Below the pieces are notes generated by a model that was not told the origin of the DNA, ran no database searches, and worked only from the letters and a program-made list of their open reading frames with translations. Shown here one piece after another: positions 25,371 to 49,645 of a stretch of DNA of 64,000 bases. Each line of letters starts with the position of its first letter. The stretch's first letter is position 1. This stretch comes from Perca fluviatilis (Eukaryota > Chordata > Actinopteri > Perciformes > Percidae): positions 27,347,637 through 27,411,636 of the forward strand of contig NC_053116.1 in the NCBI RefSeq assembly GCF_010015445.1. Direction: 5' to 3'. The position numbers were made by a program, and so were the translations under genes.

Positions 25371-25496
25371 TCCATTTCTCAATTTCCTAGCTAAGAACCA
25401 GAAGGCGGCCACTTACAGGGGATATTTGGCGGCCACAGAGTTGTTTTTTGTGGCCATGGGCCATGTTTAACTCGATCCCTGCTGCAGTTGCATCAC

Positions 25497-26810
25497 CAGG
25501 GGCCCATTTCAGGATGGAGGTTTAACAGACTGAGTCTAACCCTGATGTCGGAGTTGATTTACCCTGAGATGGGAAACTGAGTTTTCGGTTTCAGAACAGC
25601 TGATTTGAGCTGGTTCAATCAACTCAGAGTAGGTTCACGCGCGTGCACCACCATTATAAAAAGGTAGCATGAATAGAGCCATGATACTACGATTCACCAT
25701 GGTAACAACCACAAACAAACTGGTCAGCGGAAATACTCATGCCCACATACAGCGATTTTGAACATATATTTTGTTTAAAAAAGCAACACAGCAGCTGCTG
25801 CAAAAGAGAGAGAATTTGCGTGGGAGAAAACTGCTGCTAGAGTAAATGCGTATATTCCAATATAGTGTATATCATATTTAATCATAAGTATAGGCTAATA
25901 TTACTGGTGAAATGGTAATGAACCTATAATCTATTTAATTTAGGTGCAATACTACGGGCAAAAAAGTCCTAGGCCTACTAATCCCATTCTGAGGCTGCAG
26001 CACCATCATTAACAGAATTATAATTCATAATCTTTTATTTCAAAGGATACACATGGATGCATTGGGCTTACATCATTCACCTGCAATACTGTAGAACTCC
26101 TTTTTAATGTCTCTTATGTTTTTTTGTCCAGGGAACACTACAAAAGCATTTAAAACACGGCTTAGAGCGAGTCATACTCTTCTGAAGGTGCTTTGCTATG
26201 CAGTGGTTGTTTGCAAAAAAAATGTAATGTGAATAATCTGCTTGGATGTCCACGATGGGTGACGTTAGTGATATGAGGACGGATAAGGTTATGTAGGCAA
26301 CATAGCCGATAGACTGGGAAGAAAAACGATACAGCTCAAATAGGAAGTTATCTGGAAATTGAAATGCATCGGGGCCTCAATATCATTTCCCGACGTATGT
26401 TCAACACCCTGTGAAGTAATCTATCTTCTTCATCAACGGGATCGTTGACAAAAGGAAATGCCATGTTTAGAGAAAAAAAAAGTTTTATAGTCTGCCTAAT
26501 ATGGTTAATAAAACACAGTTTTTTATTCATACTGATAAACTGCGCTAAAATGTGCCTGGTACAGACTGAATGAATGAATAAATGAGGAAATGAAAGAGCG
26601 CTGTGTCAGAGGGAGGAGACAGAGAAACTCGAGGTTTCTTCAAGAAAACCTGCTTCCGACCAAGTTAGGTTCACAGGCTCAGTTACCATAGTAACTGACT
26701 CTGAGGTTAAGTTCCCTCTCTTTCTGAAACAGAAAACCCAGAGTTTCCCTCATCTCAGGGTTAACAAACTCAGAGTTTTCACAAGACCTGCTTTCTGAAA
26801 TGCACCCCTG
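25497..26810 (-). mobile_element. PIF/Harbinger element with transposase N-terminus
   Basis: The ends CAGGGGCCCATTTCAG and CTGAAATGCACCCCTG are inverted, and the subterminal AACTCTGAGTT-type words are mirrored. The minus strand at 26464-26350 reads MAFPFVNDPVDEEDRLLHRV, like the start of HARBI1-type transposases (a V-D/N-DP-(I/V)-DE pattern). The rest of the nuclease is missing. I did not find a convincing 3-base target duplication. Confidence 0.7.
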
Positions 26811-28330
26811 GATCCGGTCAACTCTGGTTGCCTGTCAAAATGAAAAAGAACCCCATCCCTGATCTACCACCAGGTCCCCACTCTAGAACACTTACGCCGA
26901 TCAGAGTGATCCGTCCCAAATGTGGAGGGGAACCTCCAAGGAGGGGGTATTCACAAGACGGCTTGACAAGTACCAGAAATCGACAGGAACTATTTGATGA
27001 TCACAGAGACCCTCAGGTGCAGCACCTCAGATTGCAAGGCATCCTACCTGTCTTGAGGCATCAGCATATTAGAACAGCTAGACCTTCAACAATGGTCAGA
27101 GTTCCGCATCATCCTGGCACGCAAGTGAGCTGCTGTCCACGCACACATTTGATCTATCAATGAAATTCTATTCAAACTTACAATACTGCAACAATAACTG
27201 CATGCGTGTTGCTAACAATTATTATAATTGTCACAGTCTTTCCCTCCTCTCCAGCCACATGCCTTATTCCCAAAACCAAACCATTGACATTCTTCTTCTC
27301 TTGACCTTATCTTGTCACAGTCCCCTTATTTCTCTTTGATTGGCCTTTTATTTTGTTTTCATGTGACATTCGTGTCATACGCTTAATGAGTGAAAGGACA
27401 CTGGGGAACAGGTCTGCTAGTCTGGCGAAGCAATTGAAGGAGAACAACAGTGAGGATGGGCTGCAGCGCCTGGCCAGATAATTTAGCGAGTGTTCAGCGG
27501 TTGTGGATCATCCTAGCCCTGTTCCTGAAGTCTGTCAGGAGCCCCTAGAGCCTATAGCTGTACCTACCCAGAGGTGGCTTTAGTCTACGGAAAGGATATC
27601 ATGAGTAGGATGGACCACTTAAAGGCCAGAACCACTTCGGTCTTTGGGTCCGTTTTAGAAATGGACTCAACCAAGAAGGTAAATAATTTTTTAGAGCCTA
27701 ATCAGTGTGCTGACTGCACAGGAAGGACATGGCCTCGATGCCATGGTGGAAGGCCTCATTACAAGGTATAGCCAGGCAGGTATGTCCCCTCAGGTATGCC
27801 CCACAAAGCTGCTTCATGTGGACTGACTGCTGCATGATGAAAGGTGGAAAGACCAAACTCCAGAAAAGATTTGGTGAATGGCAAGACCTCAACATCCGTG
27901 TTGATATCTACCACTTCATGCGGCGCCTAGCAGCTGGTTGTACCACTGATGCCCTTTCTCTGTACCCCATTTTCACGGAACATCTCTCAATGTGTATTTT
28001 TTTTATTTTTTATAAGTGGGATCCGGAGGATGTTGACAGCAGGAGGGTGTGCCTGACATTACTGATGCTATGGTGGATACAAGTATTTCCAAACAGGGGC
28101 TTGCTCTCCACTGCAGAAGGAAGACCAGAGGAAAGAAGACCACCATCAAACATATTGACCACCTGCTGCAAGAGCTGATGGAGAAAAGAAAGACCTGCTG
28201 GATGTTACACTCCTGGACAGGCTGAGAATGGAGCACATCAGGCATGTGCAAAAGAGGCACATTAAGTGCATCCAAGATGCTAATGCATTGAAAATAAGAG
28301 AAATTATTTTATAGTTCCACCTGGATATCT
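26811..28330 (+). pseudogene. Decayed multicopy fish gene of unknown function
   Basis: The plus strand carries frame-broken blocks. A cysteine-containing segment (PKCGGEPPRRGYSQDGLTS) lies near 26910, ILEQLDLQQWSEFRIILA near 27070, and VYGKDIMSRMDHLKARTTS followed by VFGSVLEMDSTKK from 27580. WQDLNIRVDIYHFMRRLAAG lies near 27880. I recall these motifs, in this order, from a family repeated many times in fish genomes and probably transposon-borne (DUF6729-like in my memory, not checked). Stops and frame changes lie between the blocks. It abuts the Harbinger element. Confidence 0.5.
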
Positions 28331-28507
28331 GACTTAATCTGTTGCCATCTTGTTTTTCTGGACACATTTTGGCACTGTCATGTTTGTCTCTAGTTCTCTA
28401 TTCGGTCAGAGCTTTACTGTGTCTGCCCCTCCTCTTTCGGTTTCTCTTTAAGTCTTTGTTTTCTCTGTCACTGACACAGTATCATCAGGGGCCGTTAAAA
28501 GCTGGTC

Positions 28508-28580
28508 AATTTGAGTGTCTTATATGTAAGTCACTGGCCTCCTAAACCAGGGATTGTTCATTTAATTCCTATCTAGGGTA
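28508..28580 (+). pseudogene. tRNA-Arg(CCT) remnant
   Basis: Keeps the anticodon arm CACTGGCCTCCTAAACCAG and GGATTGT, while the acceptor and T-arm are degraded. It ends six bases before the intact iMet gene, at the spacing seen in the other two copies. Confidence 0.6.
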
Positions 28581-28586
28581 ATTGTC

Positions 28587-28658
28587 AGCAGAGTGGCGCA
28601 GCGGAAGCGTGCTGGGCCCATAACCCAGAGGTCGATGGATCGAAACCATCCTCTGCTA
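28587..28658 (+). tRNA. Initiator tRNA-Met (CAT), copy 1
   Basis: 72 bases with AGCAGAG pairing to CTCTGCT (A1:U72, the eukaryotic initiator mark). The anticodon CAT is at 28619-28621, on a stem with three G:C pairs (GGG/CCC). The T-loop has the initiator-type GATCGAAAC. As I recall the vertebrate iMet sequence, it matches throughout. A-box TGGCGCAGCGG and B-box GGATCGAAACC are intact, so internal pol III transcription is expected. CCA is not encoded. Confidence 0.97.
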
Positions 28659-28664
28659 ATGTTG

Positions 28665-28668
28665 TTTT
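28665..28668 (+). terminator. Pol III T-run terminator of iMet copy 1
   Basis: TTTT six bases after the tRNA 3' end, the minimal vertebrate pol III stop. Confidence 0.75.
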
Positions 28669-28674
28669 AGTGGT

Positions 28675-31230
28675 GTTTTTTTTCCACTGCTTTCTGACTG
28701 ACACAGTAACATGGATTTAACCCACAGTTGTAGTCAATCTGAATGAGTAAACAGCCTAATCCAACTAAATTAGTTAAAAGAAACTGTCCTGTCGGAAAAA
28801 GATCAGCGACATAAATCGCCACCAGCAAGAATCCTTGATAATCACAGTATTTGAGAAAGGGAGAAAATTCCCCACTGACGGCACCAAAGCTAAATAGATT
28901 ACTAACAAGGTAATGGGAATTAATCACATTAGATTACTAGCCATTTCGAAGACTACACACATTCCAGTCATCGCCATTTTGCTGTCTTCCCCCAAATCTA
29001 CAACATCGTGACACATTCATGGGCTACTGGCTTGTGTGAGAATGCTCAGCCTCACAGCACGGTTGCTTGACAAAGATTTTAACTTGAAAAGAAGATAAAA
29101 GCACTGTTACACTTCAAGGATAATATATTATTGTTTTGCTTTTGTAATGGTTTTTACATTTACAATTCATTTATGTTTAACAAAATCTTTTAGTTCGGCT
29201 ATGTAGCCTAAGTACTGAAAGATTACGGTCATTGAGTAGGTAACGTTAGTTGTATAGCAGGCTAAAAGGGCTTTTGAAGCAGGTATTTTTCATGTGAAAG
29301 GATATATTAAGCTCAAGGTCTTCCTTTTCTTCTTTCCAAATTTAGTTTCACTCAAATGCATCAACTCACACTGTATAAAAAAATAATAAAAAGATATATG
29401 AAAACAAATTAAGATTGTGTATTGAACATGCTCAACTTTCAGTACCATGTGTATTGCCCATACCAAAATGTATTGTCTGTTTGAACAAATTGGTTCAGTT
29501 ATCAGTTCATAATAGTCTTTGTTTTTCCCTTTGAACATTCCTCTTTTCCTTTAAAAAGGTTATTCCTTTTAGGTATTAGTTTTAAATGAGTCTTGAGTTT
29601 CTTTGCTATGAATTTTCCTTTAAAATTGACAGTCAACCTTGGACCTCTTGCAAATAAAATGAAATCCTCTTTAGTCATTTCCTTTGATTTGATTCCTACC
29701 GCCCCCTTAGAACGGCACAACATCCAGTTTACATTGTCCAGATAAGAGGAGGGCATCCACAATCATCGATCCCCATACAGCAGAAGAAGCAGCTCAACAT
29801 TGTCATCAGAAAGGAGACTCCCTAAAAAGATAAAGACAGATAGATAGATTAAATTAAGTTAACTGTTCACATTATACAGTAAAATTAGCTATATAAATTA
29901 GCTGGATACAAGGTTAAACGAAATTTGCTCTTACCAGTGTATCACCATGCAAATTTGTCAAAGGGCTGCGGAAGATGTTCCGGCGATTACCCAGTAAATG
30001 AACCGTCATCAATCCAGAATAGTCTGACTATAAAAGTTGTGTCCCGACAGAAATCAGATGGCAGGTTATGTTTTGTGTTGACCTGAAAGAAGCACTGCAC
30101 ACCAAAGAGATGGAGATACATATTTAAATGCTGAGAAGACTTATGGTCTTCTTTCATTTGACAAAATTTGATAACGTAATCATTTGCACCGTGATTATAT
30201 TTTTTATATTTTGTTTGCTTACAAAAATAAAAATGCTGAAACTGTTATATAATATTTCAGAGTTTGTTTCATGTCTTTTAGGTTTTACACTGCTTACAAC
30301 TCAAAACAGCATCAGAACCAAATAGATGCGTTGTTTATTTCCATGAAAAACGATGTGCACAAGCACCCAGCTCAAAACAAGCACTACACCCTTGCTTGTA
30401 CCTATGCCTTTTTTATGCCATTTTTTCAAAATGTTCTTTTGCGACCAACCAAATATTTTATGGCAACGATTCATCTTGTAGCTGGTTGGTTTGGTTCCAG
30501 GCTTAAAACTCTTTATATTTAATGAAACGTCAATAGAGATAATGAATGTGGAAAATCCCTTCTGAAACCAGGCCACTGTAGAGCTCTGGCTATAACATTA
30601 GACGTTGCACTTAGTTTAGCTTCTAGGCCGCAATTAAGCCGACGTGCGTGGGTGGCAACAGCGCATTACAAACAACCACATATTTAAATGTTATATTATA
30701 TCCTTACCGAAACAGTAAAATAACACGATTCACCTGTATTGCAAGGAAATATTAATGCTAAACTGCTAGCTAACTTTAAGCATAGACAGTATATAAGAAG
30801 AGACTTTAAGTAAGTTAACGTTAGCTAGCTAACTCACCAGAGTTCAATTCACTTAACATTAATTAGGAAGAAACGCAGGACGATATCTTATCTCTTAACA
30901 GTTAAGCCGCCAGCTCCATTCCAGTTTCACTTTCTGGAAAGCTTAACGGTACATTAGAAACGTCTTATTTCACTTTTCTCAAACAAAACAGTTCTCTGTC
31001 ACACACCTGTCTGGGTTGCGTCAAAGCCGGTCTATAGAAATTCTTAGGTTGCGTGCTCTCTGGTATCCTGGTGGGAGGCGGGGCTGCCAATACCCCGCTT
31101 GTGAGGCGTTTAGGGGACATCTGTAAATTGGGGCTACATAAATAGCCTAAACGATGAAACCACAGACTGTTTCTGTAAAAAAAAAAAAAAAAGATTAAAC
31201 AAACAACACCGACAGCAAGAGAACCATTTG
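28675..31230. other. Intergenic sequence between the two iMet genes
   Basis: AT-rich. An 86-codon minus-strand open stretch (29762-29502) shows no known domain and no splice context. GCTAGCTAACT-type words at 30770-30840 resemble dispersed fish repeats. No gene assigned. Confidence 0.4.
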
Positions 31231-31232
31231 GA

Positions 31233-31254
31233 GGTTCGAATCCCATTCCGGTGA
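31233..31254 (+). pseudogene. tRNA-Arg-like 3' remnant
   Basis: Only the T-arm and 3' acceptor remain (GGTTCGAATCCCATTCCGG then TGA). It lies just before iMet copy 2, with the linker GTGATTGTC. The assignment to Arg rests mainly on the parallel with the other two pairs. Confidence 0.35.
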
Positions 31255-31259
31255 TTGTC

Positions 31260-31331
31260 AGCAGAGTGGCGCAGCGGAAGCGTGCTGGGCCCATAACCCA
31301 GAGGTCGATGGATCGAAACCATCCTCTGCTA
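31260..31331 (+). tRNA. Initiator tRNA-Met (CAT), copy 2
   Basis: Identical over all 72 bases to the copy at 28587, with anticodon CAT at 31292-31294. The flanks differ except for the short TTGTC linker upstream. An older duplication whose tRNA has been kept under selection explains this. Confidence 0.97.
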
Positions 31332-31337
31332 ACAGCG

Positions 31338-31341
31338 TTTT
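31338..31341 (+). terminator. Pol III T-run terminator of iMet copy 2
   Basis: TTTT seven bases after the tRNA end, inside GCGTTTTAC. Confidence 0.75.
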
Positions 31342-31517
31342 ACTGGCAGCTGGACGGTCTCTTCCACTGATGTTTTACTCATAGGTTTTACTGACTTTTT
31401 TTTCTCTTTCTTTTTTTCTTTTTTATTTGCCAAACTTTACAAACATGTCGGCATCATACATCATACACAAACATAATCATTTCCAACCAGGGAACATTAC
31501 AACCTTAAGTAAAAACA

Positions 31518-31518
<1 letters not shown>

Positions 31519-31556
<38 letters not shown>

Positions 31557-31590
31557 TATTATTATTATTATAACAATACAATTAAAATAT

Positions 31591-31645
<55 letters not shown>
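31519..31645. repeat. (AAT)n and (AT)n microsatellites
   Basis: An AAT run turns into ATT, forming a short inverted run near 31555. An AT run follows at 31601-31645. Confidence 0.9.
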
Positions 31646-31648
<3 letters not shown>

Positions 31649-31649
31649 C

Positions 31650-34600
31650 AAAGGCAATATGAAATGGAATGAAGGCTATATAATCACATTTCCTTGAAAA
31701 ACTCTTGCAGTAGATCAGCTAAATAAATAGTTTTCTTATTATTAATAATTTGGATAGACTCAAAAAAGTTCCGAAATTCAATTCTGAAGTGAGCGAAAGC
31801 TGGCCGAGATTTAGAAAATGTCCCTTGTAGAATGGCTGTTTTACTGACAGATTAGGCTAACATCATGGAATGACGTTTTCACAACAACCCTTCACTTCGG
31901 CTCGTTTTTTATTCGACGAACAAACTGTTTTCATTAATATTCAATTTTCTAGCGATGGTTAACGCCAGTCTCATATGTGTAATATTAGTTAACATTATAA
32001 AAAAAGCTATAAGGGGTTGTATGGAAATAAATATTGGTTTTATTTTGGTTTTTATATAACGTTAGTGGGGAGGGAAGGAGGCAGATAGGGCGAGGCCTGT
32101 AGAGGCAAAAAAGGAAAAATGCCCTTAAACATGTTCGACTATCAACGCTTCTATGCATGATTTATGACAACCTTAGTCAGAATAATTTTTTTCCTTTAGT
32201 TTTATTCCTCTTTAGGCATGGAAAAAAATGTTTTAACCTTTTTATAAATTATTTTTTATATGTTCACTAGGGTGGACAGCATGCGTTTGAGTTTTCAACT
32301 GAAAAAAAATATTTTAACAAATCAATACATACAAATTATATATTTTATGAAAACTGTTAAAGTAATGAACACATTTTAACATATTCTATTAGCATCCTCT
32401 GCTCCACTGTCATTACTGCTAGTATTTGCTAATCCTTCTTTTTCTGGCGGCAGTGCCGCTAGCATCATCACATATGTCACACACATTGCACAAAATATAC
32501 ACCAAATACTCCCATAATGGAACTGGTCTGCACAAAGTATTGTTTTTAATACAAAACTGCAACTTACATTCTAATAACTTAAATAAATGTATTTATAGCC
32601 AAAAAAGTTAGCTACTGCAGCTGAAGTATTTTCAAGAACAAAGTTGCAGTAGGCTATTAGCTAGCCTAGATAAATCGTAATTTCCTCCCATTATCAAATC
32701 AATACTTGGAAATTGTATCAATTATATTACTCCTTAGATGTTACTCGATGTTACCACATTGTATTTACCTGCATAGTCTCCTACTACAGAAGGACTGGCA
32801 AGATATTCCTGAGCTGATCGTGTCTTTTATAATAAATCCGATCTGATAGCGTTTCTGATTCTGTCGGCCATCTTGATAGATTTGTGCTGCACTTACGACG
32901 GCTGGCCAGCGGGTGGCAGGGACAGTGACGCACATGGCTGATGTGCAATTTTCTCACAAAATATAGCAATAAAAAGTGCTATTTTTCTATAAAAACCCAT
33001 TCACATACAAGCAAACGGCTTTTGAAGAGTGCAACAGAGCTCATTTCGGACCACATCCAGAGATGAACTGGGGGTGACGTGTTGTTACTCACATCTCAAA
33101 TGGCGTAGCCTACCTTTTATTATTTCACAGAATCTTTTTGACAGAACATCCAACATGGCATGGTGTAAGCAGTGGACTTTTAAGAACTATGACCCCAGTG
33201 TTCATTTTATTAATGTGACACACACAGTTTGCACCAGATAACTCGCTATTTATTGAATAGTCATTTATGATCCTGCCTTATCAATAAGGAGGGATTCATT
33301 ATGACTCTTTAATATTAGTCAGTGAGCCAACCACTCCTATCAATAATGCCTCTGTTGTAATATTGCATTTCTAGGACACAGGCTACATAAGCCAATTCAT
33401 TCTTAAAAGCTCTATTGTGTCTTTTTATTTTTATTTTACATTGATTCTAATATCCAATTTTTTTCATAAAATTTTTAAAAAAATTTTTTAAAAAAAAAAA
33501 GAAAAGGAGGAAAACATATAAGGCATTAAAACACACAAATAGAAGAAACAGGGCAAACAGATAAGGCATTGAAGACTGAAATTTAAATTAGTATTTTTCA
33601 ACAAAATGAAAGACATTTATTTAAACAAATTCACTTCCCTGTTTCAGTCCTTACAATTGAGACAAGTTGAGAGGGTAGTTTTATCTATTGTTGAGGAAAC
33701 TCATAACAAACCTGATTAGTATTTACAATGTGCAGGAAACTACAATGTCCATCCTAACATAGGATTATTTAGTTTGTTCTTCTTCCTTCGTCATACATAC
33801 ATACATGAACCTTTTAACATACAGTTTTCCCCTTATTTTTCTGGTTTAGTAGTTTTGTTATTAGTAAAGTCATATTATCCCCACTGACATTATCATATAT
33901 ATAGATTGCATTAGGTCATTGTGTATCTTATTTGCTGCTCTATGTTGCACTTTTGTGTGAAATATTCCAAACACAGACTCCTATCCGCATCATTTCATCA
34001 GATGGGAATAGTCTGTCTGCTAATTCATTTAGACACATTTCCCCAAACAGATGGACTGACAGATTTGGGACTTTTGAAAACTTTGAGATTTCCTTTAGAA
34101 TGTCTCTGTAAGTTTGAACAAAGCTTGGCTTACAGCTTACAAGGACTGATTCACTAGCGGTCGTGGTTTTAGAGATCGAAATAAAGATAATCTAATTGAA
34201 AAAAAGAAATACAGAAGGAGGGGCAGCCACATATTTTCTGTCATTCTCACTGTCTGCCTTTGTCACCAACAGTAAACCAACACTGTCATTGCCCTTAATC
34301 CAAACCACACAGTTCATCACAGAACAGGGTAGATGGATACTATGACGCAGTTATAAAAACAAAGTAAATTCCCATCTCCGGTTTGTAGCTATAGGAGTGT
34401 ATACACACAGATTTTTGTGTGTTTTGTTATTGTGCAACTGTAGGAAGCTCTCATTCTGAAGGCTGAGCAACAAATGAAGTGTTTCAGACTCCAAGTTATT
34501 ACATCTGGACTAAGTGGTTTGAAAACACAGATTTAACAGTAGCATACTAGTGACTGATGAATTAATTTGGAAATATTTGTCATGCATTATCCTGCGCTTT

Positions 34601-34740
34601 CAGTGCTTACGGAGCCACGGCTGTTTATGTTTCTCCCTTCATTCTCCAGGTCATCTCATTATGTCAGCTTCAGTGGCCTTAATCAAATCTAAAATGCTCA
34701 TGACAGAGAGCTCAATAATAGTGCAAAAATAATTGGGGAA
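31650..34740. other. Intergenic sequence downstream of the SLC26A6-like gene
   Basis: No recognised gene or complete element. The minus strand near 32870-32760 shows AAGATGGCCGACAG followed later by CAG and GTAAAT. This could be a non-coding first exon, but nothing else supports it. A-rich and T-rich runs lie at 33460-33510. Confidence 0.35.
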
Positions 34741-34748
34741 CAATTACA

Positions 34749-34754
34749 TTTATT
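34749..34754 (-). promoter_or_regulatory. Candidate poly(A) signal of SLC26A6-like gene
   Basis: AATAAA on the minus strand, 168 bases past the proposed stop codon at 34922-34924. Confidence 0.5.
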
Positions 34755-34921
34755 GTCTGGGAATGTGTGAGAAGTGTACACATAGACATATTGTGAAAAG
34801 TGTAAATGACTTTCTTTTAAAATAAAATGAAGCTGTGATTGTTCTGTCAGCAATCTATCCCCCCCCCAGGATTTGTCTTGATGTCCTGTAATTTACATTC
34901 AAAAGCAGCAGTCATGTAGGT

Positions 34922-48509
<13,588 letters not shown>

Positions 48510-48773
48510 CTGGCAAAGATTATTGGCAGTACAGTCAAGTATTACTTTTTTCTTCTCACAATAGTGGGTGTGTGTTTACCATTATGTGTCTTGTGCACTT
48601 TTCTTTGTGTGTAAAATGTATGTATGAAGTTACATAACAAAGAAGACAAGTAGTAACTGTAGAGATAACCAAACGAACCTAAGCAGTGAGAGAGAGTGGC
48701 TGACCTAATCTGTATCACCACGAAACTGCACAAGTACAGAGTTCACATGTTCGACAGCGTGCATGTATGAGGA

Positions 48774-48899
<126 letters not shown>

Positions 48900-49499
48900 C
48901 TCCACAAACTCTCACACGTGAGTTGGGAAGGTTGAGAACAGCCTTGAACTTTGCATTACAGCTAGTTTACTGCCCCTTTTCTCCTCCCCCTTCACTCCCC
49001 ATTCAGCACATCTGAATGCCTCTATTATCACAGAGACTCGTGCTTTGAATGTGTGTGTGTGTGTGTGTGTGCGTTTGTGTGTGTGTATACGTGAAAGAGC
49101 AAGCGAGAGTGAGAATGAGAAAGATAAATATTTTCTGTTTTAATCTACTTTAATGTATTCCACTTTGCACAATAGGTAATTTTTGAAAGCCATGCACTCC
49201 CACTGAGACAATGTGAAATTAATTAAAAGACTGAGGTGGGGGAAATGAAGAATGAGAGGCACATATAGAAGTCAAGAAAGAAGCCAAAAGAAAACAGAGA
49301 AAAAAACCCTTTATTTCCACAGTTGTTGTTTTTTTGTCCTTTTAATCTCAGCACAATATGAAATTGGTCTTGGTCCAGGATTATACAAAAAGGAAAAGGA
49401 AAAGCCATTGCTGCAGATCCTCCTTTCATGAAAAATAAAGAATACCCTCAACAGAAACTTTATGAACAGAACATTCAAGAAAGAGAAGAGATATTTGTC

Positions 49500-49505
49500 T
49501 TTATT
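49500..49505 (-). promoter_or_regulatory. Candidate poly(A) signal of unrecognised gene
   Basis: AATAAA on the minus strand, 141 bases beyond the stop codon at 49646-49648. Confidence 0.55.
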
Positions 49506-49645
49506 AGGCAAATAAGGTTCAAACCCAAAATGCAGTATTTCCCAACATGATAAATAAAATTAGCACTAATAAAACAAAATACTATTTTCAAGAAAAGTAC
49601 ATTTAAATGATAAAAAAATACAACTGTCCATGCAACACTGATTCT

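Noticed and set aside
29502..29762. 86-codon minus-strand frame
   Set aside because: No domain, signal peptide, splice context or neighbouring exon was found. Length is within chance for AT-rich sequence.
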